From NCBI GenBank assembly GCA_965215025.1, contig CBDCCV010000001.1, positions 1,488,001-1,552,000 of the forward strand: a stretch of 64,000 nt of DNA, read 5' to 3'. The position numbers and the translations under genes were made by a program. Source of the stretch: CBDCCV01 sp965215025. GTDB taxonomy: Bacteria; Bacteroidota; Rhodothermia; Rhodothermales; Salinibacteraceae. This document shows, in pieces, positions 24,397-32,009 of this stretch. Numbering within the stretch: position 1 is the first letter of the stretch; each line of letters begins with the position of its first letter. The notes under the pieces are model-generated. The model was given only the letters and a program-made list of their open reading frames with translations, was not told where the DNA came from and did not search any database.

Positions 24397-24897
24397 GTGA
24401 CCCCGAACCCGCGCCTCGCGCTCTACCCCGGCACGTTCGACCCGTTCACCTACGGCCACCTCGACGTCTTGGAGCGCGCGCTCCGCCTCTTCGAGCACGT
24501 CGAAGTTACCGTGGCCGTGAATGCGGAGAAAAAAACGCTCTTCACCGCCGAGGAGCGCTGCGCCCTTATCGAGGCGTGCACGGCGCATCTGGGCGGGGGC
24601 GTCTCGGCCCGCGCGTTCGAGGGGCTTTTGGTGGACCGCGCGCGCGAGCGCAATGCCGGCGTCCTAGTGCGCGGCCTGCGGCAGGTGAGCGACTTCGACT
24701 ACGAGTTCCGCATGGCCTTTGCCAACCGCAAGCTCCTCCCCGAAGTCGAGACCATCTTTTTGATGACCTCCGAGGCGCACGCCTTCATCTCCTCAACCAT
24801 CGTGCGCGACGTGCACCGCTGGGGCGGCGACCTCTCGAAGTTCGTCCCCCCACCCGTGGCCGAGGCGCTGCGCCGGAAGGGTCAAACCCGAAAATAG
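24397..24897 (+). CDS. coaD: Phosphopantetheine adenylyltransferase
   Basis: CoaD transfers AMP from ATP to 4'-phosphopantetheine in the penultimate step of coenzyme A synthesis. The 166-residue protein has the nucleotidyltransferase motif YPGTFDPFTYGHLDVLERAL, VLVRGLRQVSDFDYEFRMAF, ETIFLMTSEAHAFISSTIVR, and the usual end. The start codon is GTG 24397. The NotI-like gene begins 8 bp after its stop. Confidence 0.96.
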   Translation: MTPNPRLALYPGTFDPFTYGHLDVLERALRLFEHVEVTVAVNAEKKTLFTAEERCALIEACTAHLGGGVSARAFEGLLVDRARERNAGVLVRGLRQVSDFDYEFRMAFANRKLLPEVETIFLMTSEAHAFISSTIVRDVHRWGGDLSKFVPPPVAEALRRKGQTRK

Positions 24898-24905
24898 CAC
24901 AGCCC

Positions 24906-25763
24906 ATGAAAACGCGATTCGGGATCGGCGAGTGGTACGGGCGTTCGTTCGTAAAGCTGACGCCGGAGGAACGTCAGGAGTACGCGGAGCTGCAGTTTAT
25001 GAAGAAGAAAGACCGCCCGGAGCAGCCCTGCCGTCCCCGGATGCGCGGCGCGGACGAGTTCATCCCCTGTACGAAAACCGGCGGCGTGTGCACATTGCGG
25101 CAGTATCAGCACAACGAAGAAACGGGCAGAGTAGCGGTTGCTCCGGAACAGAAAGGGACGCTTCGCACAACCTGCCCATACCGTTTCGAGGAAACGGGGA
25201 TCGCCTTCGAGTGGATCGGCGAAACGCTGCTCGGACACAGCGCTCCGAGCGTCGTAAACGAGATGGGATTCCTACGCCCAGACTCGGAGGAGGAGCGGCA
25301 GTCGAGGTTCGTCGGGAATATTGACGGCATTCTCGTTCACCCCGACGCCGATCCGGTGAAGTGGTGTGCGTTGGAAGTGCAGTCCGTTTACTTCTCAGGT
25401 ACCTCCATGCGAAGCGAGTTTCGTATGCTGCGCGACGCGGACGAGCCGCTGCCTTTCCCTGCTGGCTACCGCCGTCCGGACTATCGAAGCAGTGGCCCCA
25501 AGCGGAAGGCCCCCCGTCGATTCAGACGTGAAGCAGGAAAGTTAGCGCTTCTTCAAGGCTCGATTCCTCTGCTGAAAGTAGAGGTGGCCTTCGTGATAGA
25601 GACGATCCTCGTCGCAAGGCTCGCACTCACGAGCGTGCTCGTCGAAGCAGCATTGATGCACGCTTCCACAGTAGGTAGAACGGTGATCGCACCGGCGCAC
25701 ACGTTCGTGGCAGACGATACACTCGCCCGGATACTCGTAGGAAATCCATTCGTCTTCCATTGA
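24906..25763 (+). CDS. NotI-family restriction endonuclease, probably truncated at its 3' end
   Basis: The first 200 or so residues resemble the NotI family. Four cysteines (42, 55, 62, 90) in CRPRM, CTKTGGVC and TTCPY form the four-Cys metal site known in NotI. A catalytic Asp in VGNIDGILVHP is followed by ALEVQSVYFSGTSM, the E-x-Q variant of the PD-(D/E)xK core. After YRRPDYRSSGPK the sequence stops looking like the family. The last 70 or so codons run antisense to a Cys-rich gene on the other strand, so the native C-terminal part seems to have been lost. NotI-like enzymes cut long GC-rich sites; activity of this remnant is doubtful. Confidence 0.75.
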   Translation: MKTRFGIGEWYGRSFVKLTPEERQEYAELQFMKKKDRPEQPCRPRMRGADEFIPCTKTGGVCTLRQYQHNEETGRVAVAPEQKGTLRTTCPYRFEETGIAFEWIGETLLGHSAPSVVNEMGFLRPDSEEERQSRFVGNIDGILVHPDADPVKWCALEVQSVYFSGTSMRSEFRMLRDADEPLPFPAGYRRPDYRSSGPKRKAPRRFRREAGKLALLQGSIPLLKVEVAFVIETILVARLALTSVLVEAALMHASTVGRTVIAPAHTFVADDTLARILVGNPFVFH

Positions 25764-25769
25764 GGTCAT
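25542..25769 (-). CDS. Small Cys/His-rich (zinc-finger-like) protein
   Basis: This is a 75-residue protein with eight cysteines and several histidines in CIVCHERVRRCDH, TYCGSVHQCC and CEPCDE spacing, suggesting one or two zinc sites. Its ATG at 25769 overlaps the stop of the HaeII-like gene by one base (TGATG), so translation is probably coupled. It may be an accessory of that restriction cassette. No family is recognised. The opposite strand is open as the tail of the NotI-like gene, but that reading lacks family similarity. Confidence 0.6.
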   Translation of the reverse strand: MTSMEDEWISYEYPGECIVCHERVRRCDHRSTYCGSVHQCCFDEHARECEPCDEDRLYHEGHLYFQQRNRALKKR

Positions 25770-26677
25770 CAAATGGTGCTTGAGTATTCCCTTCTGAACT
25801 CCTCGTATACGATTCTGAGAACTTTCTGCCTGTCTTCTACCTCCTCAAACTGGCTAACGAGTTTATTGATGTCACTTCTGCTCAACGACTGGACTCTCAT
25901 GTCAATGAGGTAATTTCTGATTTCCTTTGAGATGTCATCAATGATGAGAATGACACTGCCATCGCGCAGACGCTCCCGGTCGAAGTTTACCTTGAGTTCA
26001 GCGTAGATATTATCTGCCGTATGTTTGTTCAGCACCTTCAACTTCTTAATTTGATAAACGGCACCAAAGTTAGTAGCGATGTCTACTCCGCTGTCTCGGG
26101 CTGAGGTGCGCGTGTCACGGTATATCTTGCAGGCGAATTTTTCGAGATGCACCTTTATCACGGCAAAGCTGAAGATCTCGAAATTCGTGGGATTCGTGTC
26201 AAGCTGGGATTCGATCAGTTTGAAGAACGAGTCATCCTGCGCAGCCAGTTCTGCTCTGAACTGATTGGACCCCAGTTTCGGAATTATCTCCAGTTTGGTC
26301 GTGATGTGTTCTTCGATCTTGTCGGGTATCCATGCCGTAAGGTATTTGGCATGGTCTGTATAGGGAGGGAGTAGTTCATATACACCGTTCCCCGTAGCTC
26401 TGAGCACTCCGTATCTGGGAAGATTGCGTGACGGGTATGCATCGTAGAATTTACCACCAAGATGGAAGTCATGGCCGAGGTGGTCCTGCATGGACAGGGT
26501 AGCACGCTCATAGGCGTTCTTGACTTCGAGGTTGGAAAAGATGCGCGTCCCGATTCGCGTATATTCTTTCAGAAGTCCAAGCGTCATAAGCGGGAAAATA
26601 ACTTTGGTTTGAGAGTTTGAAATCATTCTCTCAATCTCCGCTTTGCAACGCTCCAGGTCTGCCGAGGAGTCACTCAT
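25769..26677 (-). CDS. Type II restriction endonuclease, HaeII-like
   Basis: In this 302-residue protein the segment ARDSGVDIATNFGAVYQIKK matches the HaeII-family catalytic region (Gly-Leu/Val-Asp, Asn-Phe-Gly, Gln-Ile-Lys), a PD-(D/E)xK variant with Asp and Lys about 11 residues apart. VILIIDD follows as the next core strand, and the end is RIVYEEFRREYSS. HaeII cuts RGCGCY; the specificity here is unknown. The gene is clearly AT-richer than its neighbours, indicating recent transfer. No cognate methylase adjoins it. The start at 26677 is the first ATG giving a sensible N-terminus. Confidence 0.72.
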   Translation of the reverse strand: MSDSSADLERCKAEIERMISNSQTKVIFPLMTLGLLKEYTRIGTRIFSNLEVKNAYERATLSMQDHLGHDFHLGGKFYDAYPSRNLPRYGVLRATGNGVYELLPPYTDHAKYLTAWIPDKIEEHITTKLEIIPKLGSNQFRAELAAQDDSFFKLIESQLDTNPTNFEIFSFAVIKVHLEKFACKIYRDTRTSARDSGVDIATNFGAVYQIKKLKVLNKHTADNIYAELKVNFDRERLRDGSVILIIDDISKEIRNYLIDMRVQSLSRSDINKLVSQFEEVEDRQKVLRIVYEEFRREYSSTI

Positions 26678-26751
26678 AGGTTTAGCGCCAAGCTGCACTG
26701 CCGAGAAGAAGCTCGCCAAACAACGTTCTTTGAAGCATGGGACGGGGCGTT

Positions 26752-26961
26752 TTATGTTGAGTCTGGCGAGTGGGCTTCGTCGTCCTGCGGCTCGCCCGTC
26801 CGGTAGCCTTCCACGGCTTCGCGGACGATCATCCAGTCGCGCCCGAACTTGCTGGCTTCCAGCTTTCCCTGGCGGATGAGAAGACGTGTGTGCTGGACGG
26901 TGTAGCCCAGCCGCTCGGCGGCTTCGCCGGTCGTTAGATATTTTTTCTGCTCCTCGGCCAT
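26752..26961 (-). CDS. Excisionase-type helix-turn-helix protein
   Basis: This 69-residue protein is of the MerR/excisionase HTH_17 family. KYLTTGEAAERLGYTVQHTR is the helix-turn-helix and LLIRQGKLEASKFGRDWMIV is the wing. Such proteins act as Xis factors or as small regulators. It lies 74 bp upstream of the HaeII-like gene on the same strand, so it may control the restriction cassette, as C proteins do in other systems. Confidence 0.8.
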   Translation of the reverse strand: MAEEQKKYLTTGEAAERLGYTVQHTRLLIRQGKLEASKFGRDWMIVREAVEGYRTGEPQDDEAHSPDST

Positions 26962-27042
26962 ATTCGTTAGGGAATATATCCTGTTTATGCAGGGGAGTCA
27001 AGTTCTTTTTTCATACTCGGCTGCAATTCTGTACCTTCTCGG

Positions 27043-28302
27043 ATGCCGCCCTCTGAATCTAAACCCCGCGCCGCCATGCCCGCTTCCGCCCCGACCTCCG
27101 CGCCCGCGCTTAGCCTGAACCCGCGCGTGGCGGCCATGCAGCCCTCGGCCACGCTGGCGATGAAGTCGCGCGCCACGCAGCTCCGCCGCGCCGGCAAGCC
27201 GGTGATCGGCCTCTCGGCGGGCGAGCCGGACTTTGGCACGCCCGCGCCCATTGCCGAGGCGGGCATGGCGGCCATCCGTGAGGGGTTCACGGGCTACACC
27301 GAGAACATGGGGATGCAGGCGCTGCGCGAGGCCATCGGCCAGAAGCTTGACGCGGACAACGGCCTGACCTACGCGCCGGAGCAGATCCTGTGTTCGAACG
27401 GCGCGAAGCAGTCCGTAGCGCTGGCGCTCCACGTCGTCTGCCGCCCCGGCGACGAGGTGCTCATCCCGGCACCCTACTGGGTGAGTTATCCGGAGATGAC
27501 GCGCTTTGCCGGGGCCGAGCCGGTTTCGCTCTCGACATCGGCTGAGAACGGCTACCGCCTCACGCCCGAGGCGCTCGAAAACGCTATCACCGAGAAGACG
27601 CGCGTGCTCATCCTGTGCTCGCCCTCGAACCCCACCGGCACGGTTTACACGCCCGACGAGCTTGAAGCACTCGCCGAGGTCTTGCGGCGGCACGAAAACG
27701 TCTTCGTGCTTTCTGACGAGATCTACGAGCACGTCACGTTCGACGCGCGGCACGTTTCCTTTGCCTCGCTGGAGGGGATGAAGGCGCGCACGCTCACGGT
27801 GAACGGCTTCTCCAAAGCCTACGCCATGACGGGCTGGCGCCTGGGCTACCTCGCCGCCGAGAAGGAGATCGTGCAGGCGGCGGCGCGCGTGCAGGGGCAC
27901 CTCACCTCGGCGCCGTCGAGCATCTCGCAAAAAGCCGGCCTGGCCGCGCTCGAGATGGACATGCAGCCCGTGCGCGAGATGGTGAAGGCCTTCCGCGAGC
28001 GGCGCGACTTCGTCCTCGGACGCCTCCAGGAGATGGACGGCGTGCGCTGCCCCACGCCCGAAGGCGCTTTTTACCTTTTCCCGCAGGTGGACGCCTACTT
28101 CGGTCGGGAGACGTCCGAAGGCCAAACCGTTGAGACGAGCGAGGACCTGTGCTTTTATCTTTTGGAAGAGCACCACGTGGCCCTCGTGCCGGGCGAGGCG
28201 TTCGGCGCGCCGGACGGCCTGCGCATCTCCTACGCCACCTCGATGAGTGATCTCGAAGAAGCCATGCGCCGGATCGAGACGGGCCTCGGCGCGCTGCGGT
28301 AA
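27043..28302 (+). CDS. aspC: Aspartate aminotransferase, PLP-dependent class I
   Basis: The enzyme moves the amino group between aspartate and 2-oxoglutarate. The 419-residue protein has the signatures of the Igamma subgroup: AGEPDFGTPAPIAEAG, ILCSNGAKQSV, PAPYWVSYPEM, SPSNPTGTVY, VLSDEIYEHVTFD and the PLP lysine in VNGFSKAYAMTGWRLGY. A C-terminal Arg in DGLRISYATS binds the substrate carboxylate. The first 20 or so residues are Pro/Ala-rich; ATG 27076 is an alternative start. A short GC hairpin at 28335-28350 follows. Confidence 0.93.
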   Translation: MPPSESKPRAAMPASAPTSAPALSLNPRVAAMQPSATLAMKSRATQLRRAGKPVIGLSAGEPDFGTPAPIAEAGMAAIREGFTGYTENMGMQALREAIGQKLDADNGLTYAPEQILCSNGAKQSVALALHVVCRPGDEVLIPAPYWVSYPEMTRFAGAEPVSLSTSAENGYRLTPEALENAITEKTRVLILCSPSNPTGTVYTPDELEALAEVLRRHENVFVLSDEIYEHVTFDARHVSFASLEGMKARTLTVNGFSKAYAMTGWRLGYLAAEKEIVQAAARVQGHLTSAPSSISQKAGLAALEMDMQPVREMVKAFRERRDFVLGRLQEMDGVRCPTPEGAFYLFPQVDAYFGRETSEGQTVETSEDLCFYLLEEHHVALVPGEAFGAPDGLRISYATSMSDLEEAMRRIETGLGALR

Positions 28303-28452
28303 CTATTTAGAGACTGTCTATGAAGTTGAGAACACCCCCTTCAAAGGGGGAAATGCAGCGTTCAGAAAACTTTATAGACTGCTTCTTGAAGGCAATGGAC
28401 GACAGACGATGGACAACCGCGCGCGCCTTGTCGGCGCCAGGCAGCAGGCGCG

Positions 28453-28929
28453 GTGCTCGCACTGCTGCTTGCTGGCGTCTTTGCCGTGCCGCCGGCGCAC
28501 GCGCAGGCGTTCCCGGCAGTGGAGCGCGGCTGGCTTAGCGTCGGGCTGGGGCCGGGCGTGACCGGCGATGGGCGCGTGGGCACGGCCGTGGACCTGAGCG
28601 CGAACGCGCAGGCCGGCCCGCACGTCCTGACGCTGCGGATAGCGAGCGTGATCCACAGCATCTCCTCCGGCTCCGACGACCTCGCGCTGCTCTACGGCAG
28701 GGCCGCCTCCACGAAGCGGGCGCACGTCTCGGCAGCGGCGGGCCTTGCCCGGACGGAAGCCGTGACCGGCAACTCGGCGGTGCCTGGCTTCGCGGCACAG
28801 GTGCAGGCGTACGCGGCGCCCTTTGACCGCGTCGGGGTGGGCGTGACGCTTTTTGGCAATTTGAACGCGCGGCAGTCCTTCGGGGGCGTGGCCGTGGGGC
28901 TGCGCCTGATCTGGCTGCGCGGCGAATAG
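28453..28929 (+). CDS. Exported protein, likely small outer-membrane type
   Basis: This is a 158-residue protein from GTG 28453. Residues 1-18 are a signal peptide ending PAHAQA, followed by alternating strands with many Gly and Val (GWLSVGLGPGVTGDGRVGTA, RVGVGVTLFGNLNARQ) and the end GLRLIWLRGE. It looks like a short beta-barrel or beta-sandwich; the family is not recognised. About 50 bp upstream is a GGACGACAGACGATGG stretch resembling the dispersed repeat at 32034-32105. Confidence 0.6.
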   Translation: MLALLLAGVFAVPPAHAQAFPAVERGWLSVGLGPGVTGDGRVGTAVDLSANAQAGPHVLTLRIASVIHSISSGSDDLALLYGRAASTKRAHVSAAAGLARTEAVTGNSAVPGFAAQVQAYAAPFDRVGVGVTLFGNLNARQSFGGVAVGLRLIWLRGE

Positions 28930-29074
28930 GTGGCTTGCGGCGGCGCGGAAACGCAGCCGAACTTGTGCGCGCGGCGCGGCGTTGAGCCAAGACGCATTTC
29001 TCGGGCGCGCTCCCGCCGATCTCCCATCGGCGCGGGACCGCGCGCCTCGTCATCTTTAGGTCCTGCTTTTCTTT

Positions 29075-30322
29075 GTGGAACCTCGAACGTCTACGTCCGC
29101 CTCAAACGGCGCCTCGTCTAACGGCCGCGATGCCTTTCCTCAGATCCCGCGCGCCGTGCGGCAGCCGCGCGAGCGGGGGAAGGACCGCTACTGGCTGCAC
29201 CTTCTGCTCTTTGCCGTCACGCTCGGCACGACGACGTGGATGGGCGGGCAGCTCGTGGGGCGCTACCTCGCGCACGAGGCGCTGGGGACGTGGTGGTTCG
29301 TGCCCGAGGGGCTGCGCTTTGCCGGGTCGCTCCTCCTCTTCTTGACGGTGCACGAGTTTGGCCATTACTTCGCCGCGCGGCATCACCGGATTGACACCTC
29401 GCTGCCGTACTACATCCCCGTGCCGTTCGCCATCGGGACGATGGGCGCCGTCATCCGCATCCGCGAGCCGATCCCTACCACGCGCAAGCTCTTCGACGTG
29501 GGCGCGGCCGGGCCGCTGGCGGGCTTTGTCGTCGCGCTCGGCGTCTTGGTCTACGGCCTCGCCACGCTGGAGACGCCCGAGGCCTTCGCCGCGACGATCT
29601 CCGACGCTGGGCACGAGCAGCTCAAAGCCTTTATCGCTGCGAACGGGCGCTTCCCCTCGGAGATGCTCGACGATCCCACGCAGGGCGGCGGCATCGCCAT
29701 CGTGGTGGGGCAGACGCCGCTCTTCTGGGCGCTGACGCAGCTCTTCCCCCACGTCCCGCCCATGTACGAGATCATCCACTACCCCGTGCTCCTGGCCGGG
29801 TGGTTCGGCCTTTTCTTCACGGCGCTCAACCTCCTCCCGGTGGGGCAGCTTGACGGCGGGCACATCCTCTACGCGCTCGTGGGGCGGCGCTGGCACCGCG
29901 TCCTGGCGCGCGGCTTCGTCGTCATCTTGCTGATGTCCGGCGCGCTCGGCTTCCGCACCGACCTCGTGCCGTGGCTCTACGCGCAGGCCCCCTGGCTCGG
30001 CGCAATGTCGTGGTTTATCTTGGCCGCCGTGCTTTACTTCTTCCTCAACCGCGTCTTCGATGGGCGCCACCGCCTCATCGCGCCCGTGCTTTTGGGACTG
30101 GTCCTCGTCGCCGTAGTGGCCGAGACCGCCCTGCCGGCCCTGATGCAGCTCGGCCATAGCGGATGGCTCGTGTGGTGCCTCCTCATCGTCTACCTCATCA
30201 AGATCGAGCACCCGCCCGTCCTGCGCCCTGAGAAGCTCACGCCGCGCCGCCGCGCCCTCGGCATCGTGTCGATCATCATCTTCGTCCTCTGCTTCAGCCT
30301 CACCCCGCTCACGATTGTTTAA
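29075..30322 (+). CDS. Site-2 protease family (M50) membrane metalloprotease
   Basis: This is a 415-residue multi-pass protein. The zinc-binding motif HEFGHYFAARHH lies in the third hydrophobic segment (about residues 90-100), and the third ligand is the Asp in GQLDGGHILYALVG. The loop PLAGFVVALGVLVYGL and the FTALNLLPVGQ segment are typical of S2P proteases, which cut membrane-embedded anti-sigma factors and similar substrates. It has extra C-terminal helices. The start at GTG 29075 is the longest; the first 30 residues are polar and the true start may be further downstream. Confidence 0.88.
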   Translation: MEPRTSTSASNGASSNGRDAFPQIPRAVRQPRERGKDRYWLHLLLFAVTLGTTTWMGGQLVGRYLAHEALGTWWFVPEGLRFAGSLLLFLTVHEFGHYFAARHHRIDTSLPYYIPVPFAIGTMGAVIRIREPIPTTRKLFDVGAAGPLAGFVVALGVLVYGLATLETPEAFAATISDAGHEQLKAFIAANGRFPSEMLDDPTQGGGIAIVVGQTPLFWALTQLFPHVPPMYEIIHYPVLLAGWFGLFFTALNLLPVGQLDGGHILYALVGRRWHRVLARGFVVILLMSGALGFRTDLVPWLYAQAPWLGAMSWFILAAVLYFFLNRVFDGRHRLIAPVLLGLVLVAVVAETALPALMQLGHSGWLVWCLLIVYLIKIEHPPVLRPEKLTPRRRALGIVSIIIFVLCFSLTPLTIV

Positions 30323-30383
30323 GGTTTGGAGAGACCGCCGCGCGCCCCTGTCCGCCACGCGCCCGCCGTCTTTTTCTTTTCGG

Positions 30384-31979
30384 ATGCGCACGCTGCTCGC
30401 CCTGCTGGCGGGCCTGATGCTGATGGCGATGGGCACGGGAACGGCCGCTGCGCAGTCCGCCCCGCGCGATGTCACGGCAGAAGACCTCGACCCGATCCCT
30501 GGCCTCCAGAGCAACGCCGTGCAGGTGCTCTTCGCCGAGGGCGACTCGCTCTGGGCCGCGCCCTACCTCAACCTCACCCCCGACGGCGGGCGCACCTTCC
30601 TTGCCCCGGACGCGCCCGAGATCCAGCCCGAAGGCCGCAACCAGCTCTTCTCCATCGACATCGAAGGCGAGACGATCTGGGCCGGCCTTGGCTACTTCGG
30701 CGGGCTGACGGGCGGCGAGGCCTCGGCCGGCGGCTTCCTCGTCTCGCGCGACGGCGGCGAGGATTTCGACTACCTCCGCCCGGCCGCCTTTCTCGACGCC
30801 GTGACGGACACGGTGGTGGCCTACGGCGTCTCCAGGCTCCCGGCGCTCCCCATCGTCTCGGAGGCCGGCGCCGCTCCCCAAGCGCTCGACTACGACGCCA
30901 CGGGTAACACGGTGTGGGTGGCCGGCCTCGAAGCGGGCCACCGCTTCTCCACCGACGGCGGGCGCTCGTGGCAGCGCGCCGTCCTCCCGCCCGACACCCT
31001 CGCCGAGATTTCTCCTACCGAGGCGTACGACTTTCTCGTGGCCGGCTTCGCCAATTACATCGCGTACAGCGTGCTCGTGGACGAGACGGGCACGGTGTGG
31101 GCTGGGACGCTCGCCGGCGTCAACCGCTCGCGGCCTGAGGACGTCGTCCGCAGCGCGGCCTTCGTTGAAGAAGAGCCGGAGCGCCGCTGGCGCCGCTTCG
31201 GCGCGGACGAGGGCGGCGGCGGCGTCCTCACGGGCAACTTCGTTTTCAACATCAAGGAGCAGCCGCTCGAAGGGCGCCGCAACGCCATCTGGATGGCCAC
31301 GCAGTTCTCGCGGTTCTCCAGCGCCGGGGAGCAATTCGGCGTCACCTTCACGCGCGACGGCGGCCAGACGTTCGAGCAGACACTGCACCAAGAGGCCATC
31401 TTTGACTTCGCCTTCCGCAGCGACACGGTCTACGCCGGGGGCCGCAACGGCCTCTTCGTCCTCGGCCCCGACGGCGCCCTCGCGCGCCAGATCACCGACT
31501 TCGTGCCGGACTCACCCAGCCGCCGCGGCCCGCCCAATCTGCAAGTCATCTCCGTCGCCACCACCACGGAGGCGCTCTGGATCGGCACGCTCGACGGCCT
31601 TTACAAGAGCACCGACGCCGGACGCACGTGGAAGGCCTTCCGCGCGGCCATCCCGCTCGATCCCGAGGTGCCCTCCGAGGCCGTCCCGCGCGTTCAGACG
31701 TACGCCTACCCGAACCCGTTCTCGCCCAACGCTGCGCCGTCGGGCCTCGTGCGCATCGTCTTCGAGGCTGAAAGCGGGGGCGCAGCCGAGGTCGAGATCT
31801 TCGACTTCGGGATGAACCGCGTGCGCGCACTCCAGGCCGAGTGCCCCGGCGCCGGCCGCTGCGAGGTCGCCTGGGACGGCACCGACGAAGGCGGGCGCCG
31901 CGTCGCCAACGGCGTCTACTTCTACACCGCCGAAGCGGGCGGCGGGGCGGCGCGCGGGAAGATCGTCGTTTTAGAGTAG
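30384..31979 (+). CDS. Secreted beta-propeller-like protein with T9SS/FlgD-type C-terminal module
   Basis: The 531-residue protein has a signal peptide (residues 1-26, ending GTAAAQS). The body contains repeated photosystem-II/sialidase-like propeller motifs with Asp boxes: TPDGGRTFL, SRDGGEDFDYL, STDGGRSWQ, TRDGGQTFEQ and KSTDAGRTWKAF. The last 90 residues (TYAYPNPFSPN, then RIVFEAESGGAAEVEIFDF, WDGTDEGGRRVANGVYFY) form a FlgD-like Ig fold used as a T9SS sorting signal. It is therefore expected to be exported by T9SS and attached to the surface or released. A PorV/PorQ-like gene follows 30 bp downstream. Confidence 0.85.
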   Translation: MRTLLALLAGLMLMAMGTGTAAAQSAPRDVTAEDLDPIPGLQSNAVQVLFAEGDSLWAAPYLNLTPDGGRTFLAPDAPEIQPEGRNQLFSIDIEGETIWAGLGYFGGLTGGEASAGGFLVSRDGGEDFDYLRPAAFLDAVTDTVVAYGVSRLPALPIVSEAGAAPQALDYDATGNTVWVAGLEAGHRFSTDGGRSWQRAVLPPDTLAEISPTEAYDFLVAGFANYIAYSVLVDETGTVWAGTLAGVNRSRPEDVVRSAAFVEEEPERRWRRFGADEGGGGVLTGNFVFNIKEQPLEGRRNAIWMATQFSRFSSAGEQFGVTFTRDGGQTFEQTLHQEAIFDFAFRSDTVYAGGRNGLFVLGPDGALARQITDFVPDSPSRRGPPNLQVISVATTTEALWIGTLDGLYKSTDAGRTWKAFRAAIPLDPEVPSEAVPRVQTYAYPNPFSPNAAPSGLVRIVFEAESGGAAEVEIFDFGMNRVRALQAECPGAGRCEVAWDGTDEGGRRVANGVYFYTAEAGGGAARGKIVVLE

Positions 31980-32009
31980 ATCGCCTTTGCTCGTCTACCG
32001 CTGTACAGC

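Noticed and set aside
25542..25763. Native C-terminus of the NotI-like nuclease
   Set aside because: This stretch lacks family-like residues, and the opposite strand encodes a more convincing Cys-rich protein coupled to the HaeII-like gene.
28335..28350. Strong terminator after the aminotransferase gene
   Set aside because: The stem is only seven base pairs with a tiny loop and no T-run, so I mention it but do not list it as a terminator.
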